This document shows positions 45,171 through 57,010 of a DNA stretch of 64,000 nucleotides, piece after piece. Positions within the stretch are counted from its first letter, which is position 1. Each line of letters opens with the position of its first letter. Both the position numbers and the translations under genes were made by a program. The notes under the pieces are model-generated. The model had not been told where the DNA came from. It saw only the letters and a list, made by a program, of their open reading frames with translations, and searched no databases. The DNA comes from Mixophyes australis (lineage: Eukaryota; Chordata; Amphibia; Anura; Limnodynastidae), in NCBI GenBank assembly GCA_036250195.1, contig JAVHZZ010000004.1:141187729-141251728 (forward strand). The letters run 5' to 3'.

Positions 45171-46199
45171 AATTAAGGTGTTTCAATCAGACTCGTTGCC
45201 AGAGGTGTATGAAATCAAGAACCTAGCCTTGCAGTCTCCATTTGCAAACCGTTGTGATACAACATGGGTCCTTCTGAAAAGCTCAGTGACTTCAAGCGTG
45301 GTACTGTGATAGGATGCCACCTTTGCAATAAGACGTGAAATTTCATCCATGCCTGTTATTCCACAGTATACTGTATGTGATTATTAGAAAATAGAAGCGT
45401 TTAAGAACAGCAGCAACTCAGCCACGCAGCGGAAGACAACGTAAAATCAGAGTGAGGTCAACGACTGCTAAGGCGCATGGTGTGTAAAAGTCGCCAACGC
45501 ACTGCTGATTCCATAGCTGAAGAGTTCCGAACTTCCACTGGTATTAGTGTAAGCACAAAAACTGTTCAGTGGGATGGGTTTACATGGCCAAGCAGCTGCA
45601 TGCAAGCCTTGCATCACCAAAACCAATGCCAAGCATTGGATGGAGAGGTGTAAAGCACACAGACACGACTGTGGAGCAGTGGAAACGTGTTCTGTGGCGT
45701 GACGTATCACGCTTCTTGTTTGGCAGTCAGATGGGTGTGTCTTGGTTTGGCGGATGCCAGGAGAACGTTACCTGCCTGACTGCTTTATCTCAACTGTGAA
45801 GTTTGGTGGAGGAGGAATAATGGTATGGGGCTGTTTTTCAGGGTTTGGGCTAGGCCCCTTATTTCCAGTGAAGGGCAATCTTAATGCTTCAGTATACAAA
45901 GTCATTTTGGACAATGCTATACTTCCAACTTTGTGGCAACAGTTTGGGAAGGCCCTTTTCTATTCCAACATGACTGTGCCCCAGTGCACAAAGCAAGGAC
46001 TACAAAGACATGGTTTGATAAGTTCAGTGTGGCAGAACTTGAATGGCCCGCACAGAGCCCTGACCTCAACCCCATCGAACACCTTTGGGATGAACTGGAA
46101 CGGTGATTGCGAACCAGGCCTTATCGTCCAACATCGGTGTCTGACCTCATAAATGCTCTACAGAATGAGTGGGCACAAATTCCCACAGAAACACTCCAA

Positions 46200-49100
46200 C
46201 ACTTCTACAGTCCGCAACAAACTATCCTCCCTCCGTGACACCTTCATTTCCAACTCTCAATCTTTTTGCTATCACTGAAACCTGGCTTACTTCTTCTGAC
46301 ACTGCCTCTCCTGCTGCTCTCTCCTACGGGGGCCTCTCCTTCACCCACTCCACCAGGCCGGATGAGCGTCATGGAGGTGGAGTGGGCCTCCTCCTGTCCC
46401 CTAACTGCACTTTTCGGGTAATTCCTACCTTACATTCCCTCTTCTTCTCTTTCGAAGTTCACTCCATCCATCCATCTCCCCTATCCACCTCCGTGTCTCT
46501 GTCATCTACCGTCCCCCGGGCCCCACGCCCCTCTTCCTTGACAACTTTGCTGCCTGGCTCTCCCATTACCTCGCCTCTGACCTCCCCTCCATCATACTTG
46601 GTGTCTTCACTATCCCCATTGACAACCGTTCCGACCCCGTCACCATCAAACTTCTCTCCTATTCCTCCACTCTAGGCCTCATCCATTGGACCTCCTTCCC
46701 CACCCACTGTCTTGGTCACTCCCTCGACCTTGTCTTCTCTCATCTCTGTGATCTCTCTGACTTCTCTAACTCTCCATTCCCACTCTCTGACCACCATCTC
46801 CTCTCCTTCACTCTGTCCTCCTCCCCTACTCCCGCCTCTCCTACAGCCACCCTCACTAGGTGCAACCTTGATTCTATATTGACCCTACCTCCTTCTCCTC
46901 CTCTCTTGAAACTCTCCTATCACCCCTCCCCTCCCTGGCCTGTCCTGACCAGGCGTCCTCTCTCTACAACCACTCCCTCACTACTGCCCATGATGCTGTC
47001 GCCCCGGCCTCCGCTATCCGCCGATGCCGCCTCATTCCTCAACCCTGGCACTCCAAACTCACCCGCTTCCTCCAAAGTGCTCTCGCACTGCTGAACGCCT
47101 CTGGAGGAAATCTCGTTCCCTGGCTGACTTCCTTCACTATAAATTCATCCTCTCCTCTTTCTGCTCCACCCTCTCCCTCGCTAAACAATCCTTTTTTAAG
47201 TCCCTCATTTCTTCTCAGTCCTTCAACCCCCGCTGCCTCTTCGCCACCTTCAACTCCCTCCTCTCTCTCCCCCCCCTCCTGTCCCGCCCTCCCTCTCTGC
47301 TACTGACTTTGCCACCTTTTTCTCCTCCAAAATTGAGGCCATCAGACTGAACACCTCCTCCTCCTCTCCCGCCACCCTCATCGCCTCATCTCCCTCCAAC
47401 AACCAACTCTGGAGCTCCTTTCGCCCCACAGCAGGGGAAGAAGTTAACTCCCTTGTCCTTTCCTCTCCTCCCTCTACTTGTGCTCTTGATCCCATCCCCT
47501 CCCACCTCCTTCGCTCTCTTTCTCCCACTGTCTGCTCTTACCTCGCACACCTCTTCAACTTATCTTTCCCCTCCGGTGTAGTCCCCTCCTCCTTTAAACA
47601 CACGCTTATCTCTCCTATCCTTAAAAAACTCAATCTCGACACAACCTCTCTCGCTAATTATCGCCCTATTTCACTACTTCCCTATGCCTCCAAATTACTT
47701 GAGCGGATTGTCTGCAGCCGCCTCGCCAGTCACCTCTCTGACTTTTCCCTCCTTGACCCCCTCCAATCCGGCTACCGTCCTCTCCACTCCACCGAAACTG
47801 CCCTAGCCAAGGTTACTGATGACCTCCTATCGGCCAAATCCAAGGGTCACTTCTCCCTACTTATCCTCCTTGACCCCTTCTCTGCCTTTGACACTGTGGA
47901 CCACCCCCTCCTGCTGCAAACTCTTCTCTCTCTGCCTCTCCGGATCTGTCAATACCTGGGTCACCTCTTACCTCGCTAACCGCTCCTTCTCTGTATCCAC
48001 GTCCGGCTCTTCCTCCCCCCCCCCCCTACGCTATCCCTGTTGTCCCGCAGGGCTCTGTTCTTGGCTCTCTACTCTTTTTGCTCTATACTTCCTCCCTTGG
48101 TGCTCTCATCTCCTCCTTCGGTCTTCAGTATCGCCTGTATGCTGACGACATTCAACTCTACATCTCTTCTCCTGACCTTTCTCCCGCCGTCCTCTCTCAT
48201 GTGTCTGACTGCCTCTCCGCCATCTCCTCCTGAATGTCCATTTGTTTTCTCAAAATCAATATCTCTAAAACGGAACTCATTGTCTTTCCTCCGTCTAGAC
48301 TCCCATCCCACCACGACCTCTCTATTGTCGTCAACAACACCACCATCTCCTCTGTCACCCAACTCCGCTGCCTGGGGTCACTCTCGACTCCTCTCTCTCT
48401 TTTGCCGCCCAGATTCATTCCCTTGCCCAAGCCTGTCTCTTCCAACTACTCAACATCGCCCGCATCCGTCCCTTTCTCTCTCAGGATGCCACCAAGACCA
48501 TCATATACGCACTCATCAAATCCCGCCTGGATTACTGCAACCTCCTCCTCACCGGCCTCCCCCACTCCCATCTCTCCCCCCTCCGCTCTGTACTCAATGC
48601 GGCCGCTAGACTCATCTTCCTCCCGCGCCGCTCCTCCTCTGCCTCCCCTCTCCCCTTACACTGGCTTCCCTTCCCCTACAGAATCCTTTTCATACTCCTC
48701 ACCACCACTTACAAAGCTCTCTCCCACTCTACTGCCCCCTATATCTCTAACCTCCTCTCCATTCACACTCCTGCACGCTCCCTGCGCTCAGCCAATGATC
48801 GCCGCCTCTCCTCCACTCTTATCACCTCTTCCCACTCCAGAATCCAAGACTTTTCCCGTGCAGCCCCCCTTCACTGGAATGACCTCCCTCGTTCCATCCG
48901 CCTCTCTCCTACTCTGTGCTCCTTCAAACGTGCACTGAAAACCCACCTCTTCCTTAAAGCCTACCAACCATCCACATAACCCCTTCATCTCCTTCACTCG
49001 CTCTCCCCTTGCCTCATCGGGCTCTCCTTGTGTCTGTTCTGTTTTCCCTCCCTTATGATGTAAGCTCACATGCGCAGGGCCCTCTTCCCTCCTGTCTCCC

Positions 49101-49272
49101 TACCTGTTCTTCTGCTCCGTGTTTATTGCATTAACCAGCCTGGAGTTTCTGAAGTACTGGTATTTTTTGTTTATTGTTTCGTACTGTTTCACCCTGTTTA
49201 GTGTACTGTTTGTATGGTGTTACAGCGCTGTGGAAATCTTGTGGCGCCTAACAAATAAAGGATGATAATAAT
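46200..49272 (+). pseudogene. L2-like LINE, 5'-truncated, frame-broken
   Basis: A pyrimidine-rich 3.07-kb LINE. It opens inside the endonuclease (LNLFAITETWLTSSD, then HGGGVGLLLSPNC). The reverse transcriptase has [61 protein letters not shown] and [10 protein letters not shown], with catalytic YADD intact. Then come KINISKTELIVFP, LDYCNLLLTGLP and a typical end KRALKTHLFLKAY near 48965. The 3' end is gataataat-type repeats. Several frame changes, one at a C-run near 48017-48026, make it inactive. L2 is favoured over CR1 by these blocks and by the tail. Confidence 0.85.
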
Positions 49273-49426
49273 ATCTTGTGGAAAGCCTTCCAAGAAGGGT
49301 GGAAGCTGTTATCGCTGCAAAAGGGGGACCAACTCCTTATTAAAATCTGTGTATATGAATGCAATGTCATTACAGTCCTTGTGGTATACTGGTCAAGCGT
49401 CCAAATACTTTTGTCCATATAGTGTA

Positions 49427-49876
49427 CTTGTTCATAGATTATATTACACTTCTCCTCATTTTAGTAGTCAGACTCTTCAATTAGAACATAAATAAACAAA
49501 ACATGCGATCAGGAGCTGATCACAATCAGTCTGCATGTGTAGTCGTCTTCCCACCGCTCAAGGAAGCTGGAAGAGATTTGGATGTTTGTTCGTTGTGCAG
49601 AACGGCTGTAAATGCAGGTTTGGCTAAATTGGATCTTGATCCATGCAAAATCATCCAGTGATCAGTAATAGTTGGCTACAATTGGTAGTAACCTTTACAA
49701 AAGGAGTGTAAAAAAAAAAATTATTTTAAATTTATAAATAAATAATAAAATATTATGTATGTAGTTAGATGGACTAGTAACATTGTCTGTGTTGACCAGT
49801 GACTGTTACAAATAACAATGTCTAAGCAGATCAGTTGTCACCGGGTTGTGTTGTAATGTTGCTTGTTTTGCTGCAG
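49427..49876. other. IREB2 intron, right part before the next exon
   Basis: No element recognised. Ends in the acceptor gttttgctgcag. Confidence 0.5.
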
Positions 49877-50042
49877 ATGCCTTGCCTTACTGTATCCGTG
49901 TTGTGCTTGAATCCGTGGTGCGAAACTGTGACGGTGTCTTGGTAAAGCAGGAAGATGCCATGAACATTTTGAAATGGAAGACCAACCATGAATGCAGAGA
50001 AGTTCCCTTCCTACCATCCCGCGTTGTTCTGCAGGACTTCAC
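49877..50042 (+). CDS. IREB2: IREB2 exon, RNA-binding-protein core
   Basis: Acceptor gctgcag and donor ttcac|gtgagc bound 166 bases (phase 1 to phase 2). The translation is DALPYCIRVVLESVVRNCDG, VLVKQEDAMNILKWKTNHEC and REVPFLPSRVVLQDFT. Human IRP2 reads DVLPYSIRVLLEAAVRNCDG and MNILDWKT, with VEVPFFPARVLLQDFT. RNCDG and MNIL-x-WKT favour IRP2 over IRP1/aconitase 1, which has RNCDE and ENILHW. This is the start of the aconitase-like domain 1. Several normally conserved residues differ (for example Val-Val for Ala-Ala in the helix), but no stop or frameshift is present. Confidence 0.96.
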
Positions 50043-50690
50043 GTGAGCATTGCCTTTTTTCCTTTGTTTTTTTTTTTTTTTTCTTTCTTTTTTTTAAGCA
50101 ACCCTGTTAGTGATGTAACTGTTTTAGGAGTGGAAAGTCCCAGAATTTCTTATGCGTGGTCATTGTATATATTGATCATGGAGATTGATGATTAGCAGAA
50201 ACTTAGAACAAGTATACTTTCTTAAGCTTCTCGTTATATTATCAATAGCTTCATTGTATTTGTTGATACTGGAACTTTCAGGAAAAGCAAAGTCCTGTAA
50301 GTACAATAATTTAATGAAATTAATTATATCAAAGTGTTGAAATGTATATTATGAGTACACATTTACAGTAATATACAATGCACTGACAGTACGAAAGTAC
50401 CTAAATGCACTATACATAATTATACAAAGACCAGTCCACTATGAATGAACAGAATACATACAGAGAACATAGTATTGCAGGTCAAGATCACGTAATTTAC
50501 ATGACCAGCGAGTATAAGTGGTATACAAAGGCCATGTGAATTAGTCTTGTGCGCATGAGTATGGGCTCGAGAAGGCTGGCCTGGGTAAGCAGACCAGGAG
50601 ATGCAGAAGATACGAAAGTGTAAGGAGAGCATGAGGCCCTGCTTGTGAGCGCTTACTTGCTAAAAGGAAAGGGTAAATGCATGCGGTTGC
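50043..50690. other. IREB2 intron with T-tract
   Basis: A pyrimidine tract (50057-50096) lies close after the donor. The rest is AT-rich and unidentified. Confidence 0.5.
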
Positions 50691-51293
50691 ACTGAATGAA
50701 GGTGGTGGTAGAGGCAAAGGCGTTAAGAGAGGGGCCTGATAAGGACAGATATCTTTTGGGGCACATATTGATAGCTGCTAGAGCGACAATAGCCCAAAAC
50801 TGGAAGTCCCCCTCCACTCCTACCATTACCCGAATCATTTCCAAGATTCAGTACACCTTTGAAATGGAAACAATAGACATGCCCTATTCCACATCTGCAT
50901 CAGCTCTCATGAGATGGTTTAGGGGGCATGAATGTCACAGATGGCCCTGGGGCACCCCGAGACACCCCACCATTCCCCTCTCCAGTGGCCCTCGTAGAAT
51001 TCCCCCAGCCCAACGAACAGATTACACTCTCCGCGGCACCCCTGACATGCTGGGAGTATTTTCAGACTGTCAAAATGAAGGTTAATGTGATTTGATCTAT
51101 ACTTGTTTTTACTCTTTATGTATATTGCTGATTTTTTGAGCCTTGCTTCAACTGAGTGACCCCCTCTCACCCTCTGCGTGGGGGTCCCCATGTGTTCTTC
51201 CTTGTTTGATTTGCCCTCTCCTTTTTTTCTGTACCTCATATATTTTTGAAAAATTTCAATAAAAATATTGATGATAAAAAAATTTAAAAAAAG
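50691..51293 (+). mobile_element. L1 3' end (plus strand)
   Basis: HILIAARATIAQNWKSPSTP, then IISKIQYTFEMETIDMPYS, is the L1 ORF2 C-terminus, homologous to the copy at 28044-28313. A 3' UTR and caataaaaatattgatgata with an A-rich end follow. 5'-truncated. Confidence 0.8.
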
Positions 51294-51295
51294 AG

Positions 51296-52080
51296 TTGGG
51301 GCTGATAGACTTGAATAAAGAAGTGGGGTTGAAGGACCTGTTTGAAGCCATGGAATGCATTCCACAGGTGGGGAGCAGCCCAGGTGAAATCCTGGAGGTG
51401 GGAGTGCGAGGAGGTAATTGGTGGGTTGAAAAACAGAGGTTGTTGGTTGAGCGGAGGAAACTGGAAGTAGTGTGGGTAGAGATGAGTTTGATGATGTGGC
51501 TGAGGTTTTGTAGCTTTGATACAATTCTTGGAGCCAGTGTAGTGATTTACCACAGAGATAGAGGTGATAGAGGAAAATAAGACTGGCAATGGCATTGAGG
51601 ATAGACTAAAGAGATCCTGGAGTTAGGAAGGACAGAGAAGAGGCGTAAATGAGAGTTTTTGTTGCTTCCATGGTGAGTGAGGGCAGGATTCTGGAAATGT
51701 TAAGGAGATGGAAGAGGCAGTATTTGGAGAGGGACTGAAGGTGTGGAGTGAAAGAGAGGGGAAACTCAAGATGTCCCCTAGGCTAGACTTGAGATACAGA
51801 GTGTAGTGTTTTCAGTGGATAGAGCGTGGGGGTCCTGGGGTGCACGGTTGATGACTACAATTTCAGGCTTTGATATTTTGAGTTTCAGAATGCACTGGGA
51901 CATCAAAGACAAAACAGCAGGAGACTTGAGGGAAAGCTCAGGGGCAGATAAATTTGGGGGTTGTCGTCATACAAATGATCATGGAGACCAATGGAGCTAA
52001 TGAGATCACAAAGGGAGGAGATGTAAAATGAGGTGCTCAGAACAGATCCTTGGGACGCCTTCAGATAATGGGGGGGTCTC
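51296..52080 (-). pseudogene. L2/CR1-like reverse transcriptase fragment (minus strand)
   Basis: The minus strand contains VYDDNPQIYLPLSFPQV, a decayed YADDTQIYL box, near 51960-51990. Further along it has PPLNQQPLFFNPPITSSHSH and FTWAAPHLWNAF, the C-terminal AAPxLWN block of L2/CR1 LINEs. Orientation opposite to the L1 pieces beside it. Confidence 0.6.
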
Positions 52081-52420
52081 CCACTTTCTTAAATATTATT
52101 GAGCCACCCATATTACTCAATGTGTCCTATCCTATTCGCCTCCTGGACGCAGGGTATGGGTTGATATTAAAGCTGCTCTCTCCAACACCTACTCTCCTGC
52201 CTGTGGCTTAACCCTCAACACCGCCCTCCCCCGCTCCTCTAGCGTTCTCGCACACGAGCTGGTCCCACACTGTGACGTCTTATGGCCCTAGCTCCAGCTC
52301 CTGACGTATGACTTGCCTATGGAGCAACCCTTCCTCACTCCTCCCCCTCCACCTGACTCAATTCTTGTTTTGGACGTCTTATGACATTAAATTCTTTAAT
52401 GACCTAGCCCCCCTTCAACT
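52081..52420 (+). mobile_element. L1 ORF2 fragment (plus strand)
   Basis: GRRVWVDIKAALSNTYSP, preceded by VSHFLKYY, matches the post-RT region of L1 ORF2. Short, with a stop. Confidence 0.5.
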
Positions 52421-52504
52421 GTTCTCCACATTTTCTGCTCTATAAGCACAATACCGCATCCCCTCGTCCTGTTTTTTCAATATCTTCAACTCTGCCAACT
52501 TTAC

Positions 52505-53760
52505 TTTGTGTAATTTCATTTTATTATTGAAAGATTGGGGGAATGCATACAGCAGATGAAACATAATGTAAAGGTAATTGAAAACATTGTAGTCCATCAA
52601 CAAATAAATGATGCAAAATGTAAAGACCATGCACGCCAGACGAGAGGGGAAAAATAAAGTGGGAAGGTGCAGAGAGTGGGGCGGGGGGATGGGGGTGAGA
52701 AGGGAGAAGGCAAGAAGAAAAGTGGGTGGGAATCGAGTGGGGAAAATGGGGACTCCTCACATGTTAATGCAACTTTGCTAGGAAAGGGATGCCAAACAGG
52801 GGTGTATGTCAGGCCCGACCCCCAGTGTGCCCACCCAGATGATCCACTAGCGATAGAAGGCTGTTCACAGTCCATGAGGGAGCGGTAAGATGGACATTCC
52901 TTAAATTCAAGCCAGCGGAGCCACATTGCTGTATATTCAGTAACTTTCTTTAGTCCAGAAAGGGCAATGTCCTCCATGAGCCTATAAAGATCAATCCGTC
53001 AGAACCATTCTTGCATGTTGGGGGAGGCAGGGCACCTATGATGGACTGGGGTAACCGCTGTGGCTGCGTTGCTCAAATATCGGTGTAGTGATTTTTTATT
53101 TTGGGAAATGGAAGCTTCTAGGAAGCTGAACAGTCAGAAATCAGGCCTTCCGAAACGGAGCATCCCATGATTTCCTCCGCAACTGTTTGCACCATGCACC
53201 AGTATTGCGCTATGACAGGACATGTCCACCAAATGTGGAGAGAGCATCCCGTCCCCCAACCTCATCTCCAGCATGACTCTGTGACACCCGGGTGCATCTT
53301 AATTGGAAGCGACACCTGTACCAACGTGACAGAACCTTGTACTGCGTTTCCACCATTGGTAGGCTGGTAGAGCTCACCAGGGTGTATTGGATCGTACTAG
53401 CCCAAAATTGGTCAGAGGTGGGCCTCTCCGGTTCCCTGTCCCATGCAACACCATAACCTGGCAGGATGGGTAGATGTTAAAAATAAGCAGTTGGTAAATA
53501 GTTGAGATTGTGTTTTCGTTCTGTGGAGACACAGCACAGCTCCTCCAAGCCAGACAAGTTCCTACTCCCTCCCTCCATAACGGCTTTAGTCTGTAGAGAA
53601 CATCTGGCCTGCAAGTACAGCCAGAACTCCGATGCATGTAGGTCCAATTTTTGCTGTAGGAGAGAGAAGGCACATACATGTCCATTTAAAGAAAACGGAA
53701 TCCCGTGCTGGGCTGCACCACACCAGATAAACACAAATCTCAGCGGCAAGGCCATGTGCT
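52505..53760 (-). mobile_element. L1 3' half (minus strand)
   Basis: T-rich start at about 52505, then on the minus strand VTEYTAMWLRWLEFKECPSY (C-terminal end). Farther up is ESCWRWGWGTGCSLHIWW then TCPVIAQYW (zinc motif region), and LHASEFWLYLQARCSL near 53600. Order agrees with L1 ORF2. Frames are broken. Confidence 0.7.
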
Positions 53761-53879
53761 AGCCCCCAATCAAAAACAACCACAGACCAAAAAGAAAAAG
53801 CAGCGCTGAATAGTGATATATAGGTGTGGCTATATATCGCTAGAAAAATCAAAGGAAACCATGGCAGGTTACATTAAAC

Positions 53880-54487
53880 TAGATATATCACTCATACTCC
53901 TTGCTACCCAGTCTCCTTCCCAGTGTCCCTAAACATGCTCAAAAATTCATCACACATATCCTTAGTGCCGTGAAATGTGAAATCGCTCTGCTCTGGAAAA
54001 ACCCAGAGCTACCACCTCTTCCCTCCATTATCAATCGCATCTGGCAGGCTTACCACATGGAAAATATTGCGTCGCACCCCTGCCCCCTTAACTTTTGTCT
54101 GGAGCCCCTGGACAGAGTACCATGGATCTCCCCCACCCTTCGCATTCTAACCTTTCTAACCTCCCTGATAATTGGTACTCTCCTTACATCACTCACTTAC
54201 ACCGTCATGCTCAATAGTGAATAGTGACTTCCTCCTCTTCCCTCTATTTCGCTCTGCCATTTTTTTTTTTAGTCCTCCCTCCCCGCCCCCCATTGCCGTA
54301 TCGCCTAGGGCATAACATTATAACATTGCTGTCAGTATTTGGAGCCTTGCATTTGTTTTTCTTTTCTGTTTTTTTGTTTTTGTTTTTTTGTTTTTTTTTG
54401 TTTATCGCTCCTACATTTGACTACTTTGGATTTTTTCTTGTCTTGCATTTCCTTTTGTAAACCCCAATAAAAATGTTTATTCAAAAC
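53880..54487 (+). mobile_element. L1 3' end (plus strand)
   Basis: ILSAVKCEIALLWKNPELPP, LPSIINRIWQAYHMENIA, then LEPLDRVPWISP is an L1 ORF2 C-terminus. The T-rich 3' UTR ends in ccaataaaaatgtttattca. 5'-truncated. Confidence 0.8.
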
Positions 54488-56164
54488 ATAAGAGTGATAG
54501 GGAGATACTAAAAGAGAGGGAAAGTTGTTATTGAAGTCAGAGACCAGTATAGAGGTGGGAAAAGACCGGATCACTGCAGTGTACATATTAAACTGATCCT
54601 TTCTACACTCTGCTTTTGTAACGGTCTCTGCTCTAAGATTCAAATCCTGTGTATGCACCTTAGTCTGTTCACTGTGAGTAATTATTTTTTTCAACCATCT
54701 CTTGCTATCACAAGAGTTGGTGGTGTTTAGCATTGTTATACAGTATTATAAAGCTGGGTGTTGCAGCTGCATCGTGTTCAGTAGGCAGGACTTTCTCAAT
54801 TCATTGGGAAACACTGAAGTATATAAAAAAAAAAAGTAGTAAAACAGCAATAGGTAGCATTAAATATTTGTTAAATATTAGGCAATCCTTAGGTTTCTGT
54901 AAAGGTAGTCTTTTAAGTAATCTATTTAAAAACTAGTTGATCAACTTGTATGCTTTAAATTATAAATGTTTAATATTAAACTTATCTTCTCATTTGTACT
55001 GGCTAAGAGTGATAAATAAAAAATATAACTCCTATCCACCAACAGGGTTAGGACAAAATAATAAATTCTGCCACTCTATAAACCCTGATATGCCCTGTGA
55101 GGCTGGTTTCTATATATTTTTCTGTACCTTGTTAGTTTAGGAGATGTTATAGAACTTGCCTTTTGTGTCAGGTTCCTGAGAATTCATCTGAACAAAGCAA
55201 AGTATTCATTAAGCTTTATTCAGTGTATTGGTGGCTGACCACTGAGCAAGGAGAGGTATAAGGCATACTGAAACCTCCAGGTAGATCAGTAGAAGGCCTC
55301 AGAGCAAGATCCCTCCTTATGTGTCTGTGCAACTTGCAGGGCATTCTGATTTAGGTTTGGTTAATTTGTATAGTTTTTGTTATGCCCTACATCTATACTT
55401 TGTGCAGTGGTTTTGGTTTTCTAGCTTTGAGGGCTTGTTTTCCCTGAGCTGTATATTTCGTTCAAGAGAAAAGCTGGCTTTGTTTTCAGCTTTGGTTAAT
55501 AAACAGTCATTTTTGTGTTTGCCAGGCTACTTGCAGACCTGGCAATTTGGAGCTGGTCACCGACTGTATTTGACAGCAGTCAATAATGTTTTGCAGAGGT
55601 CCTTCATTATCTATGTATACTGTGTGTGTACTTGCATATTTGGCCTTTAGGAGCTAGAATAGTTTCTACTTTCCCTGGTTGTTTTGTGTCATTAATGCTA
55701 TTTCCTGCATAATATGTATACAGTTACCTCAGTGCCTCAGATATTGTAGCTATCTATGACTACTCAGACCTTTGTGGATGTTTGTTATGAGTAAGAAAAC
55801 ATCAGAGTGCCTCATATATGATGGCTATGTTTAACCATTTAAAATCTTGAGGCTGCGTATAACCAGAAATTAAATAATTGCACAAGGTGGCCATGTATGA
55901 AAGCACAAATCTTGAGGTTGAGTGCTACGTATATACACAATTCAGATTGTCTCACATACAAGGGCTATGTATGGCCAGCAAAAATAAACATGTGGTCATG
56001 TGCTATCTGTTAAAGCTTGCATCAGAATGACCATACATTTGCTGTTAATACATGTGTCTATTTAATGTGTAGCACACCGTATGGATTGTACATGTGGTTG
56101 CTATCTAGGAAGACACAAATGTCACATACATCTGGCATTTATGTGATGTACAGTTACTGAACGA
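54488..56164. other. IREB2 intron, no recognised feature
   Basis: AT-rich. ORFs at 54733-54936, 54937-55140 and 55321-55650 lack family signatures. Confidence 0.45.
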
Positions 56165-57010
56165 TAATGGAAATCCTAGTATAACGTCACTTGATGGGGT
56201 GTTTGGCCACTATATTTAGCTAGTAAGGCACCCTGTAGGTGCAAAAGCATGAGTTTACCAATGTGTGGATTTGTCCAAGGGGAGTCTGTAGTACTATTCA
56301 GAAAGCCTCTCATCTGGCACCTAGTTTACAGTGGTGGAAAAAGCTCTCGGGCATTCCAGAATATCCCATAAATGCTCAATTTGGATCTCTCTTGGTAATT
56401 GAGAAGAACATGATATACGGATAACATCCGTGTCATACTGATCAATCCATTGAGCACCCGCATGTGTAGATGGGGGCAGTGGTATCCAGGTATGCACCCC
56501 TTCAGAAACAAAAGACATACTGCACCAAGATCACGTTTCATTAAGTATCAATTTAGCTTTGACTTTGCGTTCTAAGGGAATAACTACACCCAAAAAATGC
56601 CAGGAAAATGCACCTCACACTCACAACATTAGTCACGTGAGCCCTTCATAGTTCAAAAGGATCACTCAAGGCTGTAAAATTCTGTAGGTTGGTGCCACAC
56701 TTGCACTCGTCCGTTTGTTGACAACATGGTGAAGGATGATTCATGAGACTGTATCACCTTCACTGCTCAGTAGTCTACTACCTGTGCTCCTTGCACCAAT
56801 GAATTGGCAAAGGTGTGTTGCCAGGTGTGATGAGCTGTTTTTGCAGTGCAGCTCTACTGCTCTGTGGAGTTATCGGATCATTTTTTATGAAACTGACTGC
56901 TTGTGATTTGCAGTCACTTGATCTGCCGTTACTCACCAGTTTTGCTTTGCACTTTCAATTAATAGTTTTTTCCCTTGGAGATCCATGTTGATATCACTTT
57001 TAAAGACATT
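56165..57010 (-). pseudogene. Tc1/mariner remnant (minus strand), strongly decayed
   Basis: The minus strand contains QIEHLWDILECPRAF (56321-56400), the PIEHLWD block near the last catalytic acid. Non-coding matches to the 5' half (caccttcactgctcagtagt and gtgctccttgcaccaatgaa on plus) lie farther right, in the correct order. The first catalytic Asp cannot be located and both ends are vague. Confidence 0.55.

Larger units (their letters stand above)
44481..49426 (+). mobile_element. Tc1/mariner element split by two later insertions
   Basis: Left end TACACTATATGGACAAAAGT and right end acttttgtccatatagtgta are inverted repeats next to TA. The transposase-coding DNA runs from about 45265 (MGPSEKLSDFKRGTV-like start) to 46199 and resumes at 49273. 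It is interrupted by a hAT (44534-45170) in the left untranslated part and by an L2-like LINE (46200-49272) near the 3' end of the ORF. Recognisable pieces include [20 protein letters not shown] and the [16 protein letters not shown] region (46060-46105). Frameshifts and deletions make it inactive. Confidence 0.9.

Noticed and set aside
46879..48938. Several Ser/Pro/Leu-rich ORFs as independent genes
   Set aside because: They are frame-shifted readings of the L2-like LINE; true motifs occur in different frames of the same element.
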